Origin: Alphaproteobacteria bacterium
Lineage (GTDB): Bacteria > Pseudomonadota > Alphaproteobacteria > UBA3830
Length of the DNA stretch: 37,080 nucleotides
Reading direction: 5' to 3'
NCBI GenBank assembly: GCA_017614525.1
Contig: JAGABS010000078.1
Span: 1-37,080, forward strand
The position numbers and the translations under genes were made by a program. Shown here in pieces: positions 1 through 8,052 of this stretch (positions within the stretch are counted from its first letter, which is position 1; each line of letters opens with the position of its first letter). The notes beneath the pieces were generated by a model that saw nothing but the letters and a program-made list of their open reading frames with translations, searched no databases and was not told the origin of the DNA.

Positions 1-79
1 CTCTGTCTCCTCAAAACTTCTCTTCCGCAGAAGCCACCACGGCTCCCCTTTCCCTTCCCTGCATTATTCCAGAATTTTA

Positions 80-94
80 TTAATTTTTGGTTAA
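80..94. promoter_or_regulatory. CtrA-like box TTAA-N7-TTAA upstream of the TerB operon
   Basis: The sequence is an exact TTAA, seven bases, TTAA match, the consensus of the alphaproteobacterial cell-cycle regulator CtrA. It lies about 170 bp upstream of the first gene. Binding is inferred. The rest of 1-262 shows no gene, only the candidate promoter at 206-234. Confidence 0.5.
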
Positions 95-205
95 TTTCCG
101 GCGGGTTTTTGAAAGGAACGAGTTTTGGTTTGGTTTTGATGTCTGCCGAAATTCGAGTTACCCAAAACATCTAAAGAAATTCCTTTGTATTTGTGCCGAC
201 AGTTG

Positions 206-234
206 TTGAAGATAACGAAAGTTGACCTTATATT
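206..234 (+). promoter_or_regulatory. Candidate sigma-70 promoter of the TerB/BrxD/helicase operon
   Basis: TTGAAG (206-211) and TATATT (229-234) are separated by 17 bp. The start codon at 263 follows 28 bp later, leaving a short leader. Only the sequence match supports it. Confidence 0.4.
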
Positions 235-262
235 TTAAATAGAAGCTTGTGGAAAATGAACT

Positions 263-1837
263 GTGGAAGATGAAGAGCTGGATCAGCAATTGGACCAAAT
301 TATAGGAAGAATTACCGATCATTCGTTCGGAGGGTATTATCGCGATGAGTTCCTCACGCCTCAGTCCGCCGATGTAAACTTGCCGGGGCCGTTGAAGATT
401 GCTCGCACTTTGGCAGAATCGGCCGCGGGAAGAAGATTATCTCGCGCACAGCTGTTCTTTGAGCAAGCGAAGATGTTAGCCGATTACGAAGACGATTTTG
501 ATTATCCGAGGGACATTACTCGTTATTATCCGACCTATCAATCTCTGACTAACAAGGAATTGAGGGCATATTTCTCCTGGAGGACGAGATGGCGTAAGGG
601 AATTAAGGAAAAAACCAGTCTGAGTTACGCGTTCATATACATATACGAGTTGATACACGCGGTCGGATGTGCCGATGCTAAAGATGCTTACTCGAAACTT
701 ACGGAATTTTCCGACGATTATTCGCTTTTTGACCCTTATATTAACACTTATCTGAAGGGCTGGTTGAGGGATTTTATCGTATATTACGGATTGAATCCGT
801 CTTTGCTTGCGGATACGGAAGAAATTCGGATGGACAATGCTGTTTCTGTTTTGTTAAAAATACACGAAAAAAGTGATGATGATATTTTTCAGGCGGCGGT
901 TGAGCTCTCTGGCAACACGCTGAAAAGTTCTCGCTTAACAAAAAAATATCCGAACATGCTGAAAGCCGTTGTTGTTGGGACATTGCGTGAGGTGGCGGAT
1001 CATTATGCCCAAAAATGCCAAAATAGTTGGATAGATCATTACTTTGGATATTCTTTTAAAAGTAAGGTTTGGTTTTTCGCAAAGGCGGTGTTTTGTTATC
1101 AAAAATCTGACGGAAATTACGAAATTGAGCTTTCTCCGATATGCAGATATCAACGTATTGACGGACAATGGTATTCCCACAAATTTCAGTATATTCCGGA
1201 ATGTCGCAAAAAGTTTTTAGATCTCTTGCGGACAATAGATTCAATTATGCGTAAAGCTGTGAATTTTCCTTATTTGATTCAGCAAAAAGTAACAACAAAA
1301 TGGATCATTAAGACAATAGAAGAAGAAATCCGGAAATGGAGAGATCTTGAACACAGAGAGGAAGTTCGTAAAAAGGAAGTGCATTTTGATCTGTCGAAGT
1401 TAGGAGATATTCGCTCTGACTCTGAGGTAACTAGAGACAAATTGCTGACGGATGAAGAAATCAAAGATAGTTCTGAGATTTCAACCAAAATGAAACCTGC
1501 CGTCGCGGTTACCGATTCGAGTTCAACAGGTCAAGAAACGAAAAAATCTGCCACCGACGCTGTCGCCGATGCTGCTTCAGATTCCGTTGACCCCGAATAC
1601 GATCCCAGCAATGACAATGTCGGATTTGATTCGCTTTCTTCCCAAGAGAAGAGATATTTGCAATGCCTTCTCAATGGAATATCCGTAAATTGGGTCACTG
1701 CAGAGGGACTTTTGCCGTCTTTGCTTTGCGACAGCATCAATGATAAACTGTACTGTCTTTTTGAAGATACCGTACTGGAAGACGGCACACTCATCGAAGA
1801 TTACACTGAAGAGTTGAAAAAAGGACTTTGCTTATGA
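263..1837 (+). CDS. TerB_N/TerB_C domain protein, first gene of a BREX-like module
   Basis: This 524-residue protein has a TerB_N-like region at about residues 20-240, with the typical YPTYQSLTNKELRAYFSWR stretch at 89-107. A low-complexity acidic linker covers about 375-450, and a TerB_C-like tail rich in L/E/D about 455-524. TerB-type domains are linked to tellurite and stress systems and occur next to ATPases and helicases in predicted phage-defence or DNA-processing islands. The molecular role is unknown. The start is GTG at 263: an in-frame stop lies at 257-259, so nothing earlier is possible, and GGAAA at 251-255 can serve as a weak ribosome site. The stop overlaps the next start (ATGA at 1834-1837), which indicates translational coupling. 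The protein has no signal peptide, so it is probably cytoplasmic. Confidence 0.8.
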   Translation: MEDEELDQQLDQIIGRITDHSFGGYYRDEFLTPQSADVNLPGPLKIARTLAESAAGRRLSRAQLFFEQAKMLADYEDDFDYPRDITRYYPTYQSLTNKELRAYFSWRTRWRKGIKEKTSLSYAFIYIYELIHAVGCADAKDAYSKLTEFSDDYSLFDPYINTYLKGWLRDFIVYYGLNPSLLADTEEIRMDNAVSVLLKIHEKSDDDIFQAAVELSGNTLKSSRLTKKYPNMLKAVVVGTLREVADHYAQKCQNSWIDHYFGYSFKSKVWFFAKAVFCYQKSDGNYEIELSPICRYQRIDGQWYSHKFQYIPECRKKFLDLLRTIDSIMRKAVNFPYLIQQKVTTKWIIKTIEEEIRKWRDLEHREEVRKKEVHFDLSKLGDIRSDSEVTRDKLLTDEEIKDSSEISTKMKPAVAVTDSSSTGQETKKSATDAVADAASDSVDPEYDPSNDNVGFDSLSSQEKRYLQCLLNGISVNWVTAEGLLPSLLCDSINDKLYCLFEDTVLEDGTLIEDYTEELKKGLCL

Positions 1838-3153
1838 AAATACCAAGAAGAATTGCTCAAACGTTAATAAATTCCCTGAAAGGCGGCGTCGTCCCCCGCG
1901 TCGGTCTGCCTTATGTCACGGTTGGACGAAAAGCAGAGATCGATGCGCTGCTCCATGATGTGGAGATGATTCAGGACGGAGGTGCTTCGTTTCGGTTCAT
2001 CGTCGGGCGCTACGGCAGCGGAAAAAGTTTCCTTCTGCAAACGATTCGCAACTATGTGATGGCTAAAGATTTCGTCGTCGTGGACGCAGATTTGTCTCCG
2101 GAGCGCAGGTTGCAGGGAACGAAAGGGCAGGGGCTCGCGACTTACCGAGAGTTGATTCGGAATATGTCTACGAAAACCAAGCCTGAAGGCGGCGCGCTGA
2201 CCTTGATATTGGACCGCTGGATCAATGGCGTGCAGCAAGAGGCGATGGAGGAATGCGATCTGTTTTTGGGAGATCCGAAGTTAGCATCTGTCGTTGAGCG
2301 AAAAATTTCACAAATTGTTAATTCTCTTGGCGAATTAGTGCATGGTTTCGATTTCGCAAAACTATTAAGCATGTACTACAAAGCGACTTCCGCAGGCGAT
2401 GATGAAACACGAAACAAAGTCGCACGGTGGTTTCGAGGAGAATACAGCACAAAAACAGAAGCAAAAAGAGAATTGGGAATAAATCTCTGCATCGGAGATG
2501 AAGATTGGTACGATTATCTCAAAATTTTCGCGTATTTTCTCAAGCAAGCCGGATATGCGGGAATGCTGATCTTAATCGATGAGTTGGTCAATATATATAA
2601 AGTTCCGCACGCGATAACACGGCAATATAACTATGAAAAAATCTTAACAATGTATAATGACGCGATGCAGGGGCGCGCAAAATATCTCGGCATGATTTTC
2701 GGAGGCACTCCTCAGTGCATGGAAGATCCCCGCCGAGGTGTTTACAGTTACGAAGCACTGCGTTCAAGATTGGCGGAGGGGCATTTTACCGCTTCAGGAG
2801 AACATCGCGATTTGCTGTCTCCCGTAATTCGCCTGAAGCCTTTGAGTTACGAAGAATTGCTGGTATTGACTGAAAAATTAGCAGCGATTCATTCTCAGTT
2901 ATACGGATATACCCAGATTATCCAGCAACGAGGTATGATTGATTTCCTGCGAATCGAGTTCAGCCGTGTAGGAGCGGACAGCCATATTACGCCGCGAGAA
3001 ATTATCCGAGATTTTATTGAGGTCTTGGACATTCTTTACCAGAATCCTCAGTTGAAAGTTTCTGAGTTATTGGGGTCGGAAAACTTTCAATATGCGAAAA
3101 ATGAAGTGGAGTCAGAAGAGACGTCCGAAAAGTTTGCAGAATTTGAACTATGA
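1834..3153 (+). CDS. BrxD-like ATP-binding protein (DUF2791 family)
   Basis: This 439-residue P-loop ATPase has Walker A GRYGSGKS at residues 58-65 and a Walker B-like LILIDE ending at 249-250, followed by a sensor-like Gly-rich stretch (IFGGTPQ) and an arginine-rich region. The layout fits the DUF2791/BrxD family, which in type 2 BREX accompanies the helicase BrxHI. I chose ATG 1834, which overlaps the upstream stop as ATGA and has AAGGAC about 9 bp before it; an in-frame TTG at 1828 sits too close to that site. The stop overlaps the start of the helicase (ATGA at 3150). The likely role is an ATP-driven regulator or loader for the helicase in a defence complex. That role is inferred from family and position. 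Confidence 0.82.
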   Translation: MKIPRRIAQTLINSLKGGVVPRVGLPYVTVGRKAEIDALLHDVEMIQDGGASFRFIVGRYGSGKSFLLQTIRNYVMAKDFVVVDADLSPERRLQGTKGQGLATYRELIRNMSTKTKPEGGALTLILDRWINGVQQEAMEECDLFLGDPKLASVVERKISQIVNSLGELVHGFDFAKLLSMYYKATSAGDDETRNKVARWFRGEYSTKTEAKRELGINLCIGDEDWYDYLKIFAYFLKQAGYAGMLILIDELVNIYKVPHAITRQYNYEKILTMYNDAMQGRAKYLGMIFGGTPQCMEDPRRGVYSYEALRSRLAEGHFTASGEHRDLLSPVIRLKPLSYEELLVLTEKLAAIHSQLYGYTQIIQQRGMIDFLRIEFSRVGADSHITPREIIRDFIEVLDILYQNPQLKVSELLGSENFQYAKNEVESEETSEKFAEFEL

Positions 3154-5390
3154 GCGTTTTTGATCGCTACGCGCCCTTTGTGCAAGATTATATTTACCGC
3201 AATCAGTGGCAAGCTCTGCGGGGAATTCAGGTTGCGGCGGCAGATGTGATTTTCAATACGGATGAAAATTTGCTTTTGACAGCATCCACTGCCTCGGGGA
3301 AAACAGAAGCGGCTTTTTTCCCGATTATTTCCCTCTTTTACGAGGATCCGCCTCAATCTGTCGGCTGCATATATGTCGGTCCGCTGAAAGCTCTGATCAA
3401 TGACCAATTTTTGCGGTTGAACGATCTTTGCGCGGAGGCAAATATTCCCGTTTGGCATTGGCACGGAGATGTTTCTCAAAATCATAAAAGCAAACTGATA
3501 AAGAATCCGTCTGGTATTCTTCAGATTACCCCGGAATCTCTTGAAGCACTTCTTCTCAGAAAACATTCGATAATTCCGAAATTATTTCACGATTTGCGTT
3601 TCATCATAGTTGATGAAGTCCATTCTATGCTGCGCGGTGATCGCGGAGGGCAGACTCTTTGTTTGATCGAGAGACTGAGTAAGCTCGCCGATGTAAATCC
3701 TCGGCGTATCGGGCTTTCCGCGACAATCGGGGATCCGCAAACCACAGGGAAATTTCTTTCGTTGGGAACAGGCCGCAGGACTCTCATTCCCAAAACAGAC
3801 GTGAAGGGAATCAAATGGCGGATTTCAATGGAACATTTTTATATTTCAAATACCCAAGCTGCCGAAGACAATCCTGAGATTTCAGGTATGAAAGAGTTGG
3901 ATGCTCCGTCAGATCAAGCCCCGAAAAATGCGGATCCGGGACTCGGGTATATTTTCGAGCACAGCCGCAACAAAAAATGTCTGCTTTTTGTGAATTCTCG
4001 AGAGGAATGCGAAGCCGTTACCTCGAGATTGCATAAGTACTGTAAACAAAGACATGAACCCGATCGTTTTTTCATTCATCACGGGAATCTGTCAGCATCT
4101 TGTCGAGAAACTGCCGAGGAAATCATGAAAGACGAATCTCGGAATGTCACGACAGTTACGACTTCAACCTTGGAGCTCGGAATTGATATCGGTCGATTGG
4201 AACGCGCTTTTCAAATCGATGCTCCATGGACGGTTTCTTCTTTTTTGCAGCGAATGGGACGCACAGGCCGCCGAGACACTCCGCCCGAAATGTGGTTTGT
4301 TATGCGTGAACAGCCGCCCGACCCGCGAGCCATGCTGCCCTCGACAATTCCGTGGAAACTTCTGCAGGCTATTTCATTGGTTCAGCTGTATTTGGAGGAA
4401 AAATGGGTTGAACCTCCTCGTTTAGAACGTTTTCCTTTCAGTTTGCTATATCATCAAACTATGAGTATATTGGCGTCCGGCGGAGAAATGTCTCCCCGAA
4501 AGTTGGCCGAAAGAGTCCTTTCTCTCCATTATTTTCATAAAATTTCCTTGGAAGATTATAAAATTTTATTGCGCTATCTTATCGACGAGGAGCATATTCA
4601 AAAAACCGAACAAGGCGGCTTAATTGTAGGAATTGCCGGAGAAAGAATCATTAATTCGTACCGTTTTTACGGAGTTTTTCAGGAAAATGAAGAATATACC
4701 GTTCGAGAAGAGTCCCAAGAACTCGGTACCGTGGTTTCTCCTCCCCCTGTCGGTGAAAAATTAGCCATCGCCGGACATATTTGGAAAGTTTTGGACATTG
4801 ACCATAAAAAACATTCTGTTTTCGTAGAATTAGTGGGAGGAAATGTTCCCGCTTATTTCGGAGAGTGTGCCGGAAATTTGCATACCAAAATTTTGGAAAG
4901 AATGAAGCAAGTTCTTCATGAGGATCGAGGTTATCCTTATCTCATGAAAAACGCCGTTGCGCGCTTGGCTCAAGCTCGAAAAACAGCTTTCAATTCGGGA
5001 GTGATAAATAAACCATTAATAAATCTCGGCGGAAAAATGTGGTGTTTGATTCCATGGCTTGGCACCTACGCGTTTCTTGCGTTAGAACGCTTTTTGAAAA
5101 TTCGCTGCAGATCCAGGCTGGGACTTAAGTCTTTCGATTCCGTTCGGCCTTACTACATGCAGTTCATCATGAAGGTGAGCGAAAAGGAATTTTTTGAAAT
5201 AATTGCCGACGAATTAAGCGAGCCGTTGGATCCGATGGAATTACTGTATCCGACAGAAAATCCCGTTTTTGAGAAATACGACGGATATCTTCCCAAGGAA
5301 CTCGTGCGTAAGGGTTTTGCTTTCGGTGTGCTCGATATTGAAGGAATGAAAAAGCGCGTTGCGGAGTGGAGTAACAAAGAGAACAAGTAA
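3150..5390 (+). CDS. BrxHI/Lhr-like DEAD/DEAH-box helicase
   Basis: This 746-residue superfamily 2 helicase has motif I TASGKTE (47-53), motif II DEVH (155-158), motif III SAT (190-192), motif V TLELGIDIG (340-348) and motif VI QRMGRTGRR (367-375). The order and the DEVH box fit Lhr-like helicases such as BrxHI of BREX systems. The C-terminal half lacks obvious nuclease motifs. It is the third gene of a coupled operon and overlaps the ATPase gene by 4 bp. The next gene lies on the other strand 14 bp after the stop, so the operon ends here. No PglX methylase, PglZ phosphatase or BrxC is visible, so this is either a reduced module or part of a longer locus beyond the left edge. Confidence 0.88.
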   Translation: MSVFDRYAPFVQDYIYRNQWQALRGIQVAAADVIFNTDENLLLTASTASGKTEAAFFPIISLFYEDPPQSVGCIYVGPLKALINDQFLRLNDLCAEANIPVWHWHGDVSQNHKSKLIKNPSGILQITPESLEALLLRKHSIIPKLFHDLRFIIVDEVHSMLRGDRGGQTLCLIERLSKLADVNPRRIGLSATIGDPQTTGKFLSLGTGRRTLIPKTDVKGIKWRISMEHFYISNTQAAEDNPEISGMKELDAPSDQAPKNADPGLGYIFEHSRNKKCLLFVNSREECEAVTSRLHKYCKQRHEPDRFFIHHGNLSASCRETAEEIMKDESRNVTTVTTSTLELGIDIGRLERAFQIDAPWTVSSFLQRMGRTGRRDTPPEMWFVMREQPPDPRAMLPSTIPWKLLQAISLVQLYLEEKWVEPPRLERFPFSLLYHQTMSILASGGEMSPRKLAERVLSLHYFHKISLEDYKILLRYLIDEEHIQKTEQGGLIVGIAGERIINSYRFYGVFQENEEYTVREESQELGTVVSPPPVGEKLAIAGHIWKVLDIDHKKHSVFVELVGGNVPAYFGECAGNLHTKILERMKQVLHEDRGYPYLMKNAVARLAQARKTAFNSGVINKPLINLGGKMWCLIPWLGTYAFLALERFLKIRCRSRLGLKSFDSVRPYYMQFIMKVSEKEFFEIIADELSEPLDPMELLYPTENPVFEKYDGYLPKELVRKGFAFGVLDIEGMKKRVAEWSNKENK

Positions 5391-5404
5391 ATTTTCGGAG
5401 AGAA

Positions 5405-5854
5405 TCATTCGGCGTCGTCACTGACTCCCCAAAGGCTTTCTTTCGGAATCCATCCTTTGAACTTATTGATGTCCACCTTTACCCAGGAGTTGCGCTTTTC
5501 GAGGATTCGGACTATCACATTTTTTTCAAGCTTCGCTATCGGATGAGATTCGGAATCCCTCTTGTACAGCAGCGCGTTATCCTTCACGACCACGGCGGTG
5601 TTCCTTCCGGAAATCATATTTTTGTGCATCCAGCCTTCTGTGTTGTCGAGATATTTCACCTTTCTCCAGTGTTGAAACTCCGCTACCAACATCATCGGAA
5701 GCCCCGCCCTGAGAAACACCCAGCTGATGGGAAACTCGTCCCCCGGACCGACGCGCATATTGATTTTTGAGGATTTCAGGCTGACAAACTGTTTCGCCTC
5801 GAGCTCCCCTCGGAACAGACACAAAACAAAGAACGCGAAAAAAAATCTTTTCAT
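5405..5854 (-). CDS. Exported bacterial SH3-domain protein
   Basis: The 149-residue protein starts with a signal peptide (KRFFFAFFVLCLF core, probable cleavage after about residue 20). Two SH3b-like repeats follow, at roughly 24-85 (with NMRVGPG and WRKVKY) and 90-145 (with NALLYKR and WVKVDI then GWIPKESLWG). Proteins of this SH3_4/DUF1058 type are common in alphaproteobacteria; SH3b domains often bind cell-wall components, so a periplasmic role near peptidoglycan is likely. ATG 5854 is preferred over the GTG directly before it, because AGG lies 4-5 bp upstream. It is downstream of tdk on the same strand with an 83-bp gap and may be co-transcribed with it. Confidence 0.75.
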   Translation of the reverse strand: MKRFFFAFFVLCLFRGELEAKQFVSLKSSKINMRVGPGDEFPISWVFLRAGLPMMLVAEFQHWRKVKYLDNTEGWMHKNMISGRNTAVVVKDNALLYKRDSESHPIAKLEKNVIVRILEKRNSWVKVDINKFKGWIPKESLWGVSDDAE

Positions 5855-5937
5855 CACACCTAAAACAAAACCACAAACACCTGAGCAAACCTTCTCTCAG
5901 CGAAGAAATAATAACATAATCTTATAAAAACACACAG

Positions 5938-6513
5938 TTATTTGCGAATCTTTGTTTCTGTTTTAAAGTGTTTTCGGCAGACAGATATATATTTTTCATT
6001 TCCTCCGATGTCGATTTGATCTCCGCTCGTGATTTTGTTTCCATTTTCGTCGATTCGCATATTCATCGTCGCTTTTTTTCCGCAGAAACAGACAGTCTTG
6101 AGCTCAACGATAATGTCCGCTATCGTCAAAAGTCGCTGACTCCCCTCAAAACTGTTTCCCTGAAAATCGGAACGCAGTCCGTAGGTCAGCACGGGAATGT
6201 TCAAAAAATCCACGACATCACTCAGTTGATCCACCTGTTTCGCGGTTAAAAATTGTGCTTCATCGACAAGTACACATGAGACATTTTTCGCCCCCTTCGC
6301 GTAACAAAAAAAATCAAAATCCTTGTCATAGGTCATTGCGTTTTTTTGGAGACCTATCCGCGACCGCACAACTCCCTTGCCGAAGCGGGTATCGATGGAA
6401 TTCGTGAAAATCACTGTCCCCATGCCACGCTCGTGATAGTTATGATCCGTTTGCAACAAAGAGGTAGTCTTGCCAGCATTCATCGCTGCATAATAGAAAT
6501 ATAATCTCGCCAT
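5938..6513 (-). CDS. tdk: Thymidine kinase
   Basis: This 191-residue type II thymidine kinase phosphorylates thymidine to dTMP in nucleotide salvage. Visible features are the P-loop AAMNAGKTT (9-17), the DE of VLVDEAQF (84-85, catalytic region), the lasso-like YGLRSDF (111-117) and four zinc ligands, Cys142, Cys144, Cys179 and His182. Length and motifs match the family from end to end. An AAGGA-rich ribosome site precedes the ATG. Salvage from the host would suit an intracellular lifestyle, but that is inference. Confidence 0.95.
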   Translation of the reverse strand: MARLYFYYAAMNAGKTTSLLQTDHNYHERGMGTVIFTNSIDTRFGKGVVRSRIGLQKNAMTYDKDFDFFCYAKGAKNVSCVLVDEAQFLTAKQVDQLSDVVDFLNIPVLTYGLRSDFQGNSFEGSQRLLTIADIIVELKTVCFCGKKATMNMRIDENGNKITSGDQIDIGGNEKYISVCRKHFKTETKIRK

Positions 6514-6664
6514 AATCCTTCTTTCCTTATTGAGACTTTATCACATTCCTTCGAATTTTTTTAGCAGATTTTTAGCGAAATTCCAGTGGATTTTTTAGCT
6601 GCCTCCCCCCTTAATTGATCTTTTGTTAATCAGGCAGTTCTCCACTCACGTTTTTTAATAGAAT

Positions 6665-6838
6665 ATGTCGTCAAGCAGAAAAAATTCTACTCTACTATCT
6701 CAGTTATTGCTTTCCCTAACTGGCTGGTTTGAAAATCAAATACCGCCAGACCAAACATTCTTTACCTCGCAAGAAATCACATCAGCATTACATCAGCAGT
6801 TGATAAGAATCAAAACTACAACGGAAAGTTTAAAGTGA
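6665..6838 (+). CDS. Possible small protein of 57 residues, unknown
   Basis: An ATG-started frame of 57 codons encodes a polar, Ser/Thr/Gln-rich peptide with a short hydrophobic stretch (LLSQLLLSLTGWF). I do not recognise it. No ribosome binding site is visible upstream, and there is no neighbour on the same strand closer than 7098. It may be a gene remnant or a chance frame; a remnant is slightly favoured because the +2 and +3 frames after its stop also encode peptide-like stretches. Confidence 0.18.
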   Translation: MSSSRKNSTLLSQLLLSLTGWFENQIPPDQTFFTSQEITSALHQQLIRIKTTTESLK

Positions 6839-7028
6839 CTCCGGTAACGATGGGCAACGGCACGGGCAATCCTTGAGGTCGCTGAAAAAATACGCGGGTA
6901 AACATTTACATGATTCTTGAAAGACAGAGCCACCCATTTTATTTGTAAAAAAAGATACTGTCGCGATCAAAATTATGTCAACATAATTCAACTTGTCTCT
7001 CCATAAAGTCAATCAATCTATGAAAAAA

Positions 7029-7043
7029 TCAACTTTTTGTTAA
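7029..7043. promoter_or_regulatory. CtrA-like box with one mismatch (TCAA-N7-TTAA)
   Basis: TCAA, seven bases, TTAA, 55 bp before the start codon of the outer-membrane protein at 7098. One base departs from the consensus, so this is weaker than the exact sites. Confidence 0.3.
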
Positions 7044-7097
7044 TGACTTTTAAAATAATCCGTGTTAGAAAAGTTAGGCAAGTGATGTGGTTTTGTT

Positions 7098-7991
7098 ATG
7101 AAAAGATGTAGTTGTGTTGCCTTGGTTTTTTGTACGTTATTTCAAGCGAATGGATGTTTTGACGAGTATTGCTATGATTACTTTGATGAATATCCTACTG
7201 ATTACTCGGAGAGCAATTCCAAACCTAATGAAAAAAGTTCGGGAAAAAGATATCTTGAAGGTTTGTACATCGGATTGGGAGTGACTTACGATTATTTCAA
7301 AAGCCGTGTTTTCATGGACGATAACATGTCGCAGTTGGCTCATTTCCGCTATGATCCGACGCATTACGAAAAATCGGAAGGATATTATTACGAACCTGAT
7401 GCTCACGGATTGCCGATTTTATCCGCAAATGAACACCGATTCGGAGGAAATATCTCCGTTGGGTACGGGAGTTTTTTTTCCGATAATTCCTGGTTTACGA
7501 ATAATTGCTATTTCGGACTTGAGGTTGTCGCCGATACGGCAGGATCCCTCAGTCTAAATTCGGAAGATATCGTTATCAATAACAGAAATAATCCTGAGGG
7601 AAAGATTGATTTCGGAAAATGCTCAGTAAAATACGATGGCATTGTTCCGACTGTGGCTCTCAGGTTTGGCGGGTATGTACAGTCAATCGATTCTTTGATT
7701 TTTCTCAGAGTGGGCTGCAAGTATCTGCGCTGTAAAATGAATTTCGAATTTTTCCCTGATCAAAACATCAGAAGTTCGGTCTTTGCTCCGACAGCAGGAT
7801 TGGGAATCGAAAAAAATATGGGACACGGATTCTCCATGAAAGCCGAAGTCGATTATAGTTTCAGATCGAATAAAACTCACGATGTTTATCGAGGCAATTT
7901 TAAAAATGGTCCCGATGATAATTATCGAGCCGAAATGAAGCATCGCATCGAAGGGTATACGGTAAGATTGGCGGGGGTATATCACTTCTGA
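7098..7991 (+). CDS. Outer-membrane beta-barrel protein
   Basis: The 297-residue protein has a signal peptide (KRCSCVALVFCTLFQANG), then a short acidic Tyr-rich segment (23-50). A set of amphipathic strands follows, alternating Gly/aromatic residues (GLYIGLGVTYDYF, GGNISVGYGSFF, VALRFGGYVQ, GYTVRLAGVYHF). It ends in Phe, the usual C-terminal signature for assembly by the BAM machinery. This fits the small opacity/P44-Msp2-like or OMP_b-brl barrels found in many intracellular alphaproteobacteria. Cys20 after Gly is not a convincing lipobox (ANGC). No good ribosome site precedes the ATG. The next gene, 61 bp downstream, encodes another exported protein and may be co-transcribed. A surface role is inferred. 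Confidence 0.72.
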   Translation: MKRCSCVALVFCTLFQANGCFDEYCYDYFDEYPTDYSESNSKPNEKSSGKRYLEGLYIGLGVTYDYFKSRVFMDDNMSQLAHFRYDPTHYEKSEGYYYEPDAHGLPILSANEHRFGGNISVGYGSFFSDNSWFTNNCYFGLEVVADTAGSLSLNSEDIVINNRNNPEGKIDFGKCSVKYDGIVPTVALRFGGYVQSIDSLIFLRVGCKYLRCKMNFEFFPDQNIRSSVFAPTAGLGIEKNMGHGFSMKAEVDYSFRSNKTHDVYRGNFKNGPDDNYRAEMKHRIEGYTVRLAGVYHF

Positions 7992-8052
7992 TTACAAGGT
8001 TTATGATGGGCGGCATTATGTTTGTCCGAGTTGTTTTTGTAGGTTAGGTAAG

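Larger units (their letters stand above)
6514..7097. other. 584-bp intergenic region between tdk and the outer-membrane gene
   Basis: No RNA gene or mobile element is recognisable. It contains an inverted repeat CTGCCT (6599-6604)/AGGCAG (6632-6637) around a C-run and two TTAA blocks, a 57-codon ORF (listed separately), and a near-consensus CtrA box at 7029-7043. It may include decayed coding sequence. Confidence 0.5.

Noticed and set aside
6830-7012. 60-codon frame on the minus strand
   Set aside because: No ribosome site, no recognisable motif, and located in a region that looks decayed.
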